Numbered from the stretch's first letter, positions 21,761 to 32,652 are shown. The stretch: DNA of 64,000 bases from Scolanthus callimorphus (GCA_033964015.1 CM066924.1:2586251-2650250), one strand, 5' to 3'. Notes: a model not told the origin generated them from the sequence alone. Numbers and translations: made by a program.

Positions 21761-22768
21761 CTAGGGCTGGTACTTAACAGTTACGAAGTTGGCAAACCGA
21801 TCAGTGCGAGTAAGCATAGGATGAGAACGTTTTCCTGATCTTAGAGTCATATGGGTGGTTGATCTGATATTTCTGCCATTAATAAGTGAATAAAGAGGAC
21901 TTTCTGGCTCAATGCTCTTCATAAAAGCTTCACACTTTTTTTCCCGGCGTTCTTCTAAAGGGAAAATGCATGCGCGCTCCAGCGCTTCACTGTAGGGGAG
22001 GCCAGGCCAGATAATGGCGAGTGCCCTCTTTTGAACATTCTCTAAGGCGGATGAAAGATGTTTAGGCAATCCTGCAAAAACTACAGCGGCATATTCTATA
22101 GAAGATCTGATCAAAGCGCAGTAGATCATGACTATATCAGCAGCCGGGACTTCACACTTTTTCAACATTCGCAGTGCGTACAGGCGTCTATTGACTTTCT
22201 TCACTACATAATCGCAGTGGGCCGCCCATGTTAGATCCTCTGATATATGAACCCCGAGAAGCTTGAAGGTGCTGACTTGTTCAATCAGAGATCCGCCGAC
22301 TGCAATGGGGCGTGGCACGCAACTATTGTATTGAAGAAAGTCAATTGACATGGACTTACACTTGCGCGGATTAAGCTGCATGTTATTGTGATGGGCGAAT
22401 GAATTTATATCATCTACAAGGTGGTTTAACAACGAAGGCGAGTTCCGGGGAACAATTTCTAAAACAGATAGATCATCTACATACTTGACGCGAGGGCCCC
22501 AGGTACACATAAGGTCATTCACCATAACCGCAAAGAGTATTGGGCCTAATTTAGTACCCTGGGGAATACCGCCACGAAGGGTTTGCGCACTCGAGATTGT
22601 AGTGCCGATGCGCGTGACCTGGGAACGCTCGTGCAAAAATGATGCTATCCATCTTAGAAGGCCTTTATGGAAATTAAATTCAGAAAGCTTCTGCAATAAA
22701 ATGTGGTGGTCAATTAGGTCGAAGCCTTTTCTGAAATCCGCAAAAAAAACGGATATAGCAATTTCCAC
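21761..22768 (-). pseudogene. Reverse transcriptase, C-terminal part, retrotransposon
   Basis: A 335-codon frame in the minus direction. It shows the RT fingers/palm sequence FADFRKGFDLIDHHIL, then GIPQGTKLGPILF and the catalytic YVDD box (seen as KYVDDLSVLE). A thumb/connection-like region with SRSSIEYAAVVF-type sequence follows (here ALIRSSIEYAAVVFAG). It makes cDNA from element RNA. The N-terminal RT blocks lie in a different frame (22710-23206), so a frameshift between about 22710 and 22768 breaks the protein. Decayed and not functional as it stands. Confidence 0.85.
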
Positions 22769-23206
22769 GATCTAGAGCTTCAAGTGCAATATGCAACAGG
22801 AAGACTAGGGCCTGTTCGGTTGAACTACCTGCCTTTGCGAATTGGTTAATGTCAAGGTCTTTAAGTATGTCAGGCAGAACGCGTGTCAAGGTGAAACTTT
22901 CCAGAATCTTTGCAACCTGGCAAGTTAATGAAATGGGGCGTATGTCCTCTTCAATCGCCTTTGCTGGAGTCACCTTAGGGATGGGGTGGCCAATTGCACT
23001 CTTCAGTATCGGAGGGATGTAGCCGTCCCGGAGAGATGCATTGTAGATTTCTGCTACAACCGGAGCCAGCTCGAAGGCAAAGATCTTTAAAACAACGTTT
23101 GGAATCTCGTCTGGTCCCGTGGCCTTCTTGGTCTTGGTCAATGAGAGGGCATGGTAGGCTTCTCGGACAGACACAAACAGTTCATCGGGGATTTCTGGTA
23201 CTGCTA
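22710..23206 (-). pseudogene. Reverse transcriptase, N-terminal blocks, frameshifted
   Basis: Contains KKATGPDEIPNVVLK and IRPISLTCQVAKILE, the linker and first RT blocks typical of CR1/L2/Jockey elements. It continues to about QFAKAGSSTEQALV before losing frame relative to 21761-22768. The 5' end coincides with the insertion junction, so the gene is 5'-truncated. Confidence 0.8.
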
Positions 23207-23292
23207 TGAATGTGTTTGACATCCCGCAGCAACTCGCAATGTTCTTTAATTCGTCATCGTTGCGTTGCGAATCGCTAGAAAAATTGCCTCGT

Positions 23293-23647
23293 GTGCCATG
23301 GCCTTAAAATAATTTGAAAGACATTCTAAAGCACACACATATGGAATTTTGAAATAAGACATAGATGGTTTTTGCAACCAAATTTTATTACTAAAGTTTC
23401 TCGATTTTATAGTGGATCCTCTCTTCTGTAGTTCTAAGTATTCGTGGAATGGTGAGCTAAAAGTTGTAGAAATGAACAGGTGTGTAAAGATCATTCCATA
23501 ATGATCAAAATTGTAAGCTGGTAACAATGAAAACAAAAGAATTTTGTAATTATTTCTCCTATTGGCCTTCTTCTTCGAATTCGAAAGCGCTCTTTTCAGC
23601 TCGACAAGACAAGCTGTTGCGGGGTCTTTGCGGGCTACGATTACAGC
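23293..23647. other. Duplicated non-coding segment
   Basis: Collinear with 9895-10170 of the first copy, with small indels. No gene. Confidence 0.5.
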
Positions 23648-24099
23648 CAAATACGCTCAAGCGTCCCCCTCTAGAGTGCAATAATGAGTTGATTCTTGGA
23701 ATATTGGATCCATTATTCGATTCAATAATACATTCGGCTTGGGAAAACGTCTTTTGATTTGAGCTCGGATTTCGGCTAGATTATTCCTGATAACATACTC
23801 CGACAGTCGCTTTATGCTTCTTGGGATATCCCTGATAACATTGTTCAACAATTTCTTCTCTAAATGAACGAGGGAGAGATTTAGGCCCGCCATATTGGTA
23901 ACAAAACTCGCAAACAAAAGGCTCCCTGTGGATTTTTGCATATACGGAAGCACCTCGTCTATTGTCCAATTAAAAAGTGAAAACCCAGTTCAAATCGAAA
24001 GACGTTTTCCCAAGCCGAAAGTATTATTGAATCGAATAATGGATCCAATATTCCAAGAATCAACTCATTATTGCACTCTAGAGGGGGACGCTTGAACGA
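23648..24099. mobile_element. TIR element with about 110-bp arms
   Basis: TCAAGCGTCCCCCTCTAGAG...GAAAACGTCTTTTGATTTGA (about 23655-23762) pairs with TCAAATCGAAAGACGTTTTC...CTAGAGGGGGACGCTTGA (about 23987-24096). The arms are nearly identical. The middle (about 230 bp) is covered by two minus-strand frames of 60-98 codons that show no recognised domain. Absent from the first copy of the segmental duplication at about 10170, so it is a later insertion or rearrangement. Confidence 0.75.
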
Positions 24100-24121
24100 C
24101 GGTGCCCACTATTGCATTCTC

Positions 24122-24208
24122 GCACCCAGAGCTCCCCTGCGAGTAGACGAGCCGGGGAGCTCTGGGGACATCAATTTGAGGGCCGTTGCTGATTGGCTGA
24201 TTTTGAGC
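24122..24208. repeat. Fragment of the GAGCTCTGGG TIR family
   Basis: CACCCAGAGCTCCCCTGCGA...GGGGACATCAATTTGAGGGC...GATTGGCTGATTTTGAGC, matching 10190-10252. It stops abruptly at 24208, where retrotransposon sequence begins. Confidence 0.6.
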
Positions 24209-26045
24209 GGTGGTGTGGGATACCATCTGGCTCAGATGCTTTCTTGACCTTGAGGACATTGAGCGCGCCCCGGACTTCGTACGTGGTGGTTAGTAACTCG
24301 GCCGGAACATCATCCACAGGGATACCGATAACGTCCTCAGCAGACAGGGGTGTCATGGGCGACGTCAGCACGGCAAAAGAAGGTGTTGATTTCCTCGAAC
24401 AAGGATAGAGAGCTGGTCGGAAGAACTGCTGTCGATCATCTGGTTGAACCATTTGCCGTCGCCTTTAGAAGACCCATAGAGGGTCTTGATCTTGTTCACA
24501 ATCGGCTGATGTTCGAGTCCTTTAGGTTTTTCACCTTCCTCTGGTACAACTTCTGTTTGCAGCTGCGCAGTTCGCGCTGGACCTTGTTGCGCCACATATG
24601 GAATGAAGGAGGGTCTTTGTCGAAGGAGGCGAAAGCTCTCTGTCGCTTCGAGATGAGAGGCTTAGCAAGGGCTTGTCCGAGCTACGAGAGCGGGACACCT
24701 TGAGGGGCATGAAGCGATGAAGGGCATCCGTCAGAGTAGTAATGAAGAATTCAAACTTCTCTTCTCTTTGAGAGGCATGAAGCGATCAAGGGCATCCGTC
24801 AGTGTAGTAATGAAGAATTCAAACTTCTCTTCTCTTTGAGAGGCATGAATCGATCAAGGGCATCCGTCAGTGTAGTAATGAAGAATTCAAACTTCTCTTC
24901 TCTTTGAGAGGCATGAAGCGATCAAGGGCATCCGTCAGTGTAGTAATGAAGAATTCAAACTTCTCTTCTCTTTGAGAGGCATGAAGCGATCAAGGGCATC
25001 CGTCAGTGTAGTAATGAAGAATTCAAACTTCTCTTTAGCTGAAGTCAGTACGTGTCAGGGATCCCGCGAGAACGATGTCAGCCCCTATCAAAGGCGTTGA
25101 TCTCGAGTATCTCGCCGTGAGATTGTGCGTTTTGAGGTTTTCGTGTGCGGGCCCTGCTGCACTAGAGCACAGTTTATTGGTCGCTGGACCCGAGTTTTGG
25201 AAGCTGTTTGGGCTCACTGAGTAGTTTCGAGTGGTTCGCGAAGCACCAGTCGAGGATACCCGTGTCTCTGGTAAGCACTTTGGCAATCTGGCTCGATCCG
25301 CATGATCGCTTGAGAACCACAGAGGAGAAATTGGTCGACGTAGAGTTGAACTCTCCCGAGCGTCTGGGTGGTGGTGCATGTACGAGTCTACAGACTGTTG
25401 GATATGGTCGTACAACGTTTTATTATCATCAGCGCAGGCAGACGGGGGGTGGTAGACTACGCCCAGCAGTATAGATGACACTAGCCTAGGCAGGCGCACT
25501 GGGCGGAGTTCCAACCGCATTGTTTCCGCGACAAATAGCCGAAATCGTTAGATGTTTGCATTTTATCCTGTCCCTCACAAGCACAGCATTACCGCCGCCA
25601 GACTGAGATGCGTTCCTTGCGGAACAATAAACAAAGTCCTGTAATGAAGGATCCGGTGAGTTGTTTGAAAGCCAGGTCTCAGTGATTGAGATAACATCAA
25701 CGCCATTGTTGGTAACCACGCACTCGAGCTCGTCCATTTTGGAATATTTATTTGTCTCGTTACAACCGCAGGCTCTTGATGAGGTTGATCACACTGATAT
25801 CCACTTTGCTCACTATGCGGTGCGCCGGCTGTGGTGTTTGTCACAGGGTTACCAAGGTTGTTAAAGTGGCGGTCTCGTCTCGAGCAAAGTTTCCTTCGTA
25901 TGCCAAGCTCGTCGAGTTTAGCCCACAGAAGGTCAGGAAGGTCAGGAAGACCTTGTCTAGGCTGAGTGTTGCCATCGATTTCAAAACTGAACTGCTGCAG
26001 CTTAATCTTGGCACAGATGGACAGCCAGAGGAAAGCTGATGAGTC
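24209..26045 (-). mobile_element. Second degenerate non-LTR retrotransposon, endonuclease to RT start
   Basis: Minus-strand pieces in collinear order. An apurinic-type endonuclease start lies at about 25740-25500 (VDVISITETWL, then GGGNAVLVRD). An endonuclease middle lies at about 25520-25370 (RPVRLPRLVSS, VVYHPP). A linker lies at about 24480-24410 (KTLYGSSKGDGKWFNQM) and the RT N-terminal block at about 24330-24230 (VRGALNVLKVKKASEPDGIP). Frames shift several times and the RT core is missing, so it is inactive. It is not the 5' end of the 21640-23206 copy: both cover the RT N-terminal block, with different sequences. Confidence 0.75.
24705..25036. repeat. 68-bp tandem repeat inside the retrotransposon remnant
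   Basis: About 4.9 copies with start points 24705, 24773, 24841, 24909 and 24977. The unit begins AGGCATGAAGCGATCAAGGG and contains GTGTAGTAATGAAGAATTC. The copies are nearly identical, so the expansion is recent. As 68 is not a multiple of three, it destroys the host frame. Confidence 0.9.
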
Positions 26046-26046
26046 G

Positions 26047-26763
26047 CATTGTCTGCTGCCGCGAGCACTTCACTTTCTATTTGAAACTTCTACTTAATTT
26101 ATGCAAAGTGTCCGCAAAGTTTGGAAATTATAATTTGGGAGTTTCGAGAAACACTTTTCGGTACTCCTAAATCGCGCCCGAAAATAACCGAAAAGTTTAC
26201 TGGGCCCGAGAATATCAGGCGATTTTGAGAAACGACCCCCAGGACTGTGCAGGTGACAGTGAAATGATTGTATTGTGTTAGCGTGCGTGAGCAGATGCTC
26301 CTCTCAATCCAGTTGACCTCACGGTGCGCATTGCATTGTTTGTCAAAACGAAAAGTTCCTAAGCCTAGGGAGAGATACCTGACTTTTCTCAGTTTTGGCA
26401 AGCAAAACTGACTTTAATAATTGTCGAATCCAGTTTGCATTTGACAGAAGGCAGGATATTCTGAGGAGACGAAGTAGTTATGCTCAGTTGTTTTAGAATC
26501 TGTTTGAACACTTGGAAATTCAACAAGAATCATTCTGATTGGCTAATATGAGATCACGAAATCAGCTGATGGCCATGGTATAATAAGCAACACATAATGC
26601 TAAATGAACATTTTCGGTAGAGAGGATCAGCACGGTTTATACTTCCTCACTTGAGAGACGGCAGAGAGAGACTAACAGACGAAGTAGGCAGCGTTTCGAG
26701 CTTTCACTTCGACTCCTCTGTCTTTTTGAGGGCTTGTCTTCCTCATTTGAAAACGATAACAGT
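26047..26763 (+). promoter_or_regulatory. Upstream region and leader of the 26.8-kb receptor
   Basis: Collinear with 14119-15073 but lacking the palindrome found there (the single GTTTTAGAATCT site is near 26490). It ends in the group 1 leader (GAGAGACGGCAGAGAGAG, CTTCCTCATTTGAAAACG). Promoter function is inferred from position and conservation. Confidence 0.5.
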
Positions 26764-27725
26764 ATGCTCCAGAACTTTTCAAGCCCTCATATCAACTTTA
26801 CGGCTCTCTTTTATCACAGGAACGGGACTCAGAGTGGGCAAACAAATGATACCTTAGACCCATTCGACATAGCACGGATATTTGTGGCCATTATTACTGT
26901 CTGCGGTAACGGCTTGGTGATCTACGTGGTTCTATCAGTACGGACCATCCGAGAACAGCACTCGCCGAACTGGTTTATCCTGTCTCTAGGCGTGGCCGAT
27001 TTCCTTGTTGGGTTGTTTTTAACTCCATTTTGGTACATTTGTGGACTTGTCTTTAATTGTGAACAACAAACACTCGACACTGCCAGGCACATCGCTAATA
27101 TATTTAACGTGTCCTCATCCTATAACCTATGCATCCTAACTATCGACCGACACTTGAGTATAAACTATCCATTCTTACACTTGAAATTCATGACTCGGGC
27201 GGTTAGTGCCCTACTGATAGCCCTGACTTGGTTATTTGCCTGTTGCTATTCATTCCACGTGCATTGCTGTATGGGAATTTCTATTACACGTTGATTAACA
27301 CCTTCTTCGTGTATACTTTACCCAGTCTTCTTATGGTGTACTGTTATACAAGAATCCTGATGGAAGTACGACGTCATAGGTTACAAATAGCGACTATGGA
27401 AATGCAAGTAGCAAGTAATATTCAAAGCAGGGGAAGCGTTGCTGAAATAAATGAAGCACCCAATCGACAAAGAACTGGTAGGAGTTCGTGGCTAAGTGTC
27501 GGAGTTATTGTGCTTGTTTTTCTTATCTTCAACGCAATAACCCATTATTATTACTTTTGTATATTTGTCCTTGTAAAGACATGTTCAGTTTTTGAAAATG
27601 CATTACAAACTAGTGTTGTTGCTCGGTACGTTAATTCTTCAGTAAATGTTTTTGTGTATGCTTTGTTAAAAAAAGATTTTCGTTTGGCTTTGAAGCAGAT
27701 GTTCGGCCGATTAAGGTTTGCATGA
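26764..27725 (+). pseudogene. Class A GPCR, group 1, frameshifted in TM4
   Basis: A full-length match to the 16- and 20-kb receptors. It is open from ATG 26764 through TM1 (LGNG equivalent CGNG), TM2 (ADF), DRH and into TM4. The run that is TTTT in its paralogs is TTT here (27235-27237), so the frame shifts. The remainder continues in the next frame to TGA 27723-27725, with intact TM5-TM7, a NVFVY motif and the GRLRFA tail. Apart from this one base nothing is missing, and both halves look conserved. It is either a very young pseudogene or an assembly error in a homopolymer. As written it cannot make a full receptor. Sequons include N4, N11 and N20. Confidence 0.8.
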
Positions 27726-27931
27726 GTTGTAACACCTTTTCAATGCCTTGCTTGTTTTGGAGTCAAATCGACTATAAAAGTATCTCACAGCGCAGCATGT
27801 TTATTTTTCTATCGGTTCGGTTTTTTGCTAAGAAATGATATGATAATTAAGCGAATTTCAATAACGGAGACACGCAGATGCAAGCGCAAGAAACTCGAGA
27901 CATTGCGTTCTCTTGCGCATGCTCTTGAGAC
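27726..27931. other. 3' flank
   Basis: Short AT-rich flank between the receptor and the TIR elements. Nothing recognised. Confidence 0.35.
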
Positions 27932-27944
27932 CTACTCTGGAACC

Positions 27945-29581
27945 ATTCTCGAACCCAGAGCTCCCCGGCTCGTCTGCTCGCAGGGGAGGCTCTGGGGACA
28001 TCCATTTGAGGGCCTTCGCTGATTGGCTGATTTTAAACGTTGGGGCATGCGCAGAAAAGTGTTTCCCTCAGCGGCTCTGTATCAAATCTCGCGCATGCGT
28101 CAATGGCTGTCACCAGAGCCGCCCCCCAATCTCGTTCCCAGAGCCCGCGTATCTTTTAGGCCAGCGCCAAGATACGGAGCTCTGGAATAATCAAGTCGTG
28201 CGACGATTTTCATTTGCTCGTCATTCCTCTCCACTGCACATGCGCGCGATTTGAATTCGGAGCAATCTCGTTCCCAGAGCCCGCGTATCTTTTAGGCCAG
28301 CGCCAAGATACGGAGCTCTGGAATAATCAAGTCATGCGACGATTTTCATTGGCTCGTCATTCCTCTTCACTGCCCATGCGCGCGATTTGAATTCGGAGGA
28401 AATCTAACAGAAAATATTTTTCACACAAGCATCACCTGTTGGGCGAAAACATATTTCTGGTATCAAACGCTGCGCTTCAAAGTCTTTCCACTTGTAGATC
28501 TATTCTTATGAATTTTCGTAAGCATTTCGTAAGATCAATTTTCCAAAACTAGCGTTATAACACGACAAAATCATGCAACAAAAGTCTTGATTCTGAGGCA
28601 AATGTTCAGTTGTTGACAAAATTTGTCGCGCGCGCGCTGCTGACGAAGATCACGCCACTTTCGATGTCAAGCAGAACGCGCGCTGTTTTGCTAAAACAAA
28701 CCCTGCTCAAAACTTAGTGAAATATCTCAGTAATTCATGTTTTTAAAGCTCTTTTTGGCTGGTTTTATAACCACGACTGTAAAATCCCTATAACATATTG
28801 AAGAACTGTGTGATAAATCCATGATTTTAGTAGCGGTCAAGGTCAAACGCATGCGCACTGAAGAGTACCCAGATTTTGGGTATAAAAAAATTGATTATTC
28901 CAGAGCCCTGTATCTTGCCGCTGGCTCAAAGATGCACGGGCTCTGGGTACGAGATTGAATTCGGAGGAAATCTAACAGAAAATATTTTTCACACAAGCAT
29001 CACCTGTTGGGCGAAAACATATTTCCGGTATCAAACGCTGCGTTTCAAAGTCTTTCCACTTGTAGATCTATTCTTATGAATTTTCGTAAGCATTTCGTAA
29101 GATCAATTTTCAAAAACTAGCGTTAATACGACAAAATCATATGCAACAAAAGTCTTGATTCTGAGGCAAATGTTCAGTTGTTGACAAATTTGTCGCGCGC
29201 GCGCTGCTGACGAAGATCACGCCACTTTCGATGTCAAGCAGAACGCGCGCTGTTTTGCTAAAACAAAACCTGCTCAAAACTCAGTGAAATATCTCAGTAA
29301 TTCATGTTTTTAAAGCTCTTTTTGGCTGGTTTTATAACCACGACTGTAAAATGTGAAAAATTCCTATAACATATTGAAGAACTGTGTGATAAATCCATGA
29401 TTTTAGTAGCGGTCAAGGTCAAACGCATGCGCACTGAAGCGTACCCAGATTTTGGGTATAAAAAAATTGATTATTCCAGAGCCCTGTATCTTGCCGCTGG
29501 CTCAAAGATGCACGGGCTCTGGGTACGAGATTGAGCCTCCCCCGCGAGGTGACGAGCAGGGGGGCTCTGGGTTCGAGAATG
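27945..29581. mobile_element. Nested TIR element with 11-bp target duplication
   Basis: Left end ATTCTCGAACCCAGAGC (27945) and right end GCTCTGGGTTCGAGAATG (to 29581) are inverted repeats. The direct repeat ACTCTGGAACC flanks both sides (27934-27944 and 29582-29592). The inside belongs to the same family as 10182-10372 and 24122-24208 and is itself split by the element at 28127-29533. Confidence 0.7.
28127..29533. mobile_element. Innermost TIR element (CAATCTCGT...CGAGATTG) with internal duplication
   Basis: Begins CAATCTCGTTCCCAGAGCCC and ends GGGCTCTGGGTACGAGATTG. The flanking direct repeat is AGCCGCCCCC / AGCCTCCCCC. Inside, a left-end unit occurs twice (28127 and 28262) and a block of about 570 bp occurs twice in tandem (about 28389-28956 and 28957-29533). 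A shorter relative is at 48949-49154. Non-coding. An 8-10 base target duplication would fit hAT-type mobilisation; this is inferred. Confidence 0.7.
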
Positions 29582-29599
29582 ACTCTGGAACCTTATCTT

Positions 29600-32500
29600 G
29601 CAGCTCCTAATTGGCGCAATTTTTCCTTATCTCGCCTTATCTCGCCTTTCAATTGGACCATTTTCCCCTTATCTCGTCTTATCTCGCCTTTCAATTGGAC
29701 CATTTTCCCCTATCTCGCCTTATCTCGCTCTATCTCGCCTTTCAATTGGACAATGTTCCCCTTATCTCGCTCTATCTCGCCTTTCAATTGGACCATTTTC
29801 CCCTTATCTCTCCTTATCTCGCCTTTCAACTGGACCATTTTCCCCTTATCTCGCTCTATCTCGCCTTTCAATTGGACCATTTTCCCCTTATCTCGCTCTA
29901 TCTCACCTTTCAACTGGACCATTTCCCCCTTATCTCGCTCTATCTCGCCTTTCAATTGGACCATTTTCCCCTTATCTCGCTCTATCTCACCTTTCAACTG
30001 GACCATTTCCCCCTTATCTCGCTCTATCTCGCCTTTCAATTGGACCATTTTCCCTTTATCTCGCTCTATCTCACCTTTCAACTGGACCATTTTCCCCTTA
30101 TCTCGCTCTATCTCACCTTTCAATTGGACCATTTTCCCCTTATCTCGCCTTATCTCGCCTTATCTCGCCTTATCTCGCCTTTCAACTGGACCATTTTCCC
30201 CTTATCTCGCTCTATCTCACCTTTCAATTGGACCATTTTCCCCTTATCTCGCCTTTCAATTGGACCATTTTCCCCTTATCTCGCTCTATCTCGCCTTTCA
30301 ATTGCACCATTTTTCCCTTATCTCGCCTTATCTCGCCTTTCAACTGGACCATCTTCCCCTTATCTCGCCTTATCTCGCCTTTCAACTGGACCATTTCCCT
30401 CTTATCTCGCTCTATCTCACCTTTCAATTGGACCATTTCCCTCTTATCTCACCTTATCTCGCCTTTTATTGGACCATTTTCCCCTTATCTCACCTTATCT
30501 CACCTTTCAATTGGACCATTTCCCTCTTATCTCGCTCTATCTCACCTTTCAATTTGACCATTTTCCCCTTATCTCGCCTTATCTCGCCTTTCAACTGGAC
30601 CATTTTCCCCTTATCTCGCTCTATCTCGCCTTTCAATTGGACCATTTTCCCTTATCTCGCCTTATCTCGCTCTATCTCGCCTTTCAATTGGACCATTTTC
30701 CCCTTATCTCGCCTTATCTCGCCTTATCTCGCCTTATCTCGCCTTATCTCGCCTTATCTCGCCTTATCTCGCCTTATCTCGCCTTATCTCGCCTTTCAAC
30801 TGGACCATTTTCCCCTTATCTCGCCTTATCTCGCCTTTCAACTGGACCATTTTCCCCTTATCTCCCCTTATCTCGCCTTATCTCGCCTTATCTCGCCTTA
30901 TCTCGCCTTTCAATTGGACCATTTTCCCCTTATCTCGCTCTATCTCGCCTTTCAATTGGACCATTTTCCCCTTATCTCGCCTTATCTCGCTCTATCTCGC
31001 CTTTCAATTGGACCATTTTCCCCTTATCTCGCTCTATCTCGCCTTTCAATTGGACAATTTTCCCCTTATCTCGCCTTATCTCGCTCTATCTCGCCTTTCA
31101 ATTGGACCATTTTCCCCTTATCTCGCCTTATCTCGCCTTATCTCGCCTTTCAATTGGACCATTTTCCCCTTATCTCGCCTTATCTCGCTCTATCTCGCCT
31201 TTCAATTGGACCATTTTCCCCTTATCTCGCCTTATCTCGCCTTTCAACTGGACCATTTTCCCCTTATCTCGCTCTATCTCGCCTTTCAATTGGACCATTT
31301 TCCCCTTATCTCGCCTTATCTCGCTCTATCTCGCCTTTCAATTGGACCATTTTCCCCTTATCTCGCCTTATCTCGCCTTTCAACTGGACCATTTTCCCCT
31401 TATCTCGCACAAACTCGCCTTTCAATTGGACCATTTTCCCCTTATCTCGCTCTATCTCGCCTTTCAATTGGACCATTTTCCCCTTATCTCGCCTTATCTC
31501 GCTCTATCTCGCCTTTCAATTGGACCATTTCCCCTTATCTCGTCTTATCTCGCCTTTCAATTGGACCATTTTCCCCTTATCTCGCCTTATCTCGCTCTAT
31601 CTCGCCTTTCAATTGGACCATTTTCCCCTTATCTCGCCTTATCTCGCTCTATCTCGCCTTTCAATTGGACCATTTTCCCCTTATCTCGCCTTATCTCGCC
31701 TTATCTCGCCTTATCTCGTCTTTCAATTGGACCATTTTCCCCTTATCTCGCCTTATCTCGCCTTATCTCGCCTTATCTCGCCTTATCTCGCCTTATCTCG
31801 CCTTTCAATTGGACCATTTTCCCCTTATCTCGCCTTTCAATTGGATCATTCCCCCCTTATCTCGCCTTTCAATTGGATCATTCCCCCTTATCTCGCCTTT
31901 CAATTGGATCATTCCCCCTTATCTCGCTCTATCTCGCCTTTCAATTGGACCATTTTCCCCTTATCTCGCTCTATCTCGCCTTTCAATTGGACCACTTTCC
32001 CCTTATCTCGTCTTATCTCGCCTTTCAATTGGACCATTTTCCCCTTATCTCGCCTTATCTCGCTCTATCTCGCCTTTCAATTGGACCATTTTCCCCTTAT
32101 CTCGCTCTATCTCGCCTTTCAATTGGACCATTTTCCCCTTATCTCGCTCTATCTCGCCTTTCAATTGGACCATTTTCCCCTTATCTCGCTCTATCTCGCC
32201 TTTCAATTGGACCATTTTCCCCTTATCTCGCCTTATTTCGCTCTATCTCGCCTTTCAATTCGACCATTTTCCCCTTATCTCGCTCTATCTCGCCTTTCAA
32301 TTGGACCATTTTCCCCTTATCTCGCCTTATCTCGCTCTATCTCGCCTTTCAATTGGACCATTTTCCCCTTATCTCGCCTTATCTCGCTCTATCTCGCCTT
32401 TCAATTGGACCATTTTCCCCTTATCTCGCTCTATCTCGCCTTTCAATTGGACCATTTTCCCCTTATCTCGCCTTATCTCGCTCTATCTCCCTGTTCAATT

Positions 32501-32630
32501 GGACCATTTTCCCCTTATCTCGCCTTATCTCGCTCTATCTCGCCATTCAATTGGACCATTTTCCCCTTATCTCGCCGTATCTCGCTCTATCTCGCCATTC
32601 AATTGGACCATTTTCCCCTTATCTCGCGGC
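29600..32630 (+). repeat. 3-kb satellite of 42-bp and 10-bp modules
   Basis: The main unit is 42 bp (CTCGCTCTATCTCGCCTTTC then AATTGGACCATTTTCCCCTTAT), interspersed with variable runs of the 10-bp module CTTATCTCGC. Almost no stops occur, so all three plus frames stay open for about 1000 codons, and minus frames read as a 14-residue repeat (MVQLKGEIERDKGK). This is a consequence of composition and no gene is proposed. Confidence 0.9.
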
Positions 32631-32652
32631 GAAATAAGGCCCCAGAGTAGTC

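Larger units (their letters stand above)
21640..23206 (-). mobile_element. 5'-truncated non-LTR retrotransposon (CR1/L2-like)
   Basis: A minus-strand insertion of about 1.57 kb. The 3' end carries a short GATA/TATC microsatellite tail (21638-21660). The coding part is a reverse transcriptase in two overlapping frames. The 5' end is cut at about 23206, so endonuclease and ORF1 are absent. Comparison with the empty site near 9809 puts the junction at AAAATGTTGA / TGAATGTG, with only about 3 bases (TGA) repeated. Clade assignment is inferred from the RT motifs and the simple-repeat tail. Confidence 0.8.
21319..23292. mobile_element. TIR element (ACGAGGCAATTTTT ends) interrupted by a retrotransposon
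   Basis: The same element as 9493-9894, here split: the left part is 21319-21639 and the right part about 23207-23292. The ends are ACGAGGCAATTTTTC and GAAAAATTGCCTCGT. Confidence 0.75.
27932..32652. mobile_element. TIR element enclosing a 3-kb satellite
   Basis: The left end CTACTCTGGAACC (27932-27944) resumes as TTATCTTGC at 29593 after a nested insertion. The right end GCGGCGAAATAAGGCCCCAG...AGTAG (32628-32652) is its inverted repeat (consensus CTACTCTGGNNCCTTATNTC). The inner end of each TIR is the word the satellite is built from (CTTATCTCGC), so the array looks like an amplified subterminal repeat of this element. No transposase is visible. Confidence 0.6.

Noticed and set aside
21761..23206. 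Reading the RT frames as a host gene or virus
   Set aside because: RT motifs, the simple-repeat tail, 5' truncation and a clean empty site identify a non-LTR retrotransposon copy. No gag, protease, integrase or LTR is seen.
23657..23953. 98-codon minus-strand frame inside the 23.6-24.1 kb TIR element
   Set aside because: No recognised domain, and it runs through the TIR arms; kept only as part of the element.
29531..32650. Open frame of more than 1000 codons
   Set aside because: It lies almost wholly in a satellite whose modules lack stop codons in all plus frames; other frames are equally open, and there is no domain.
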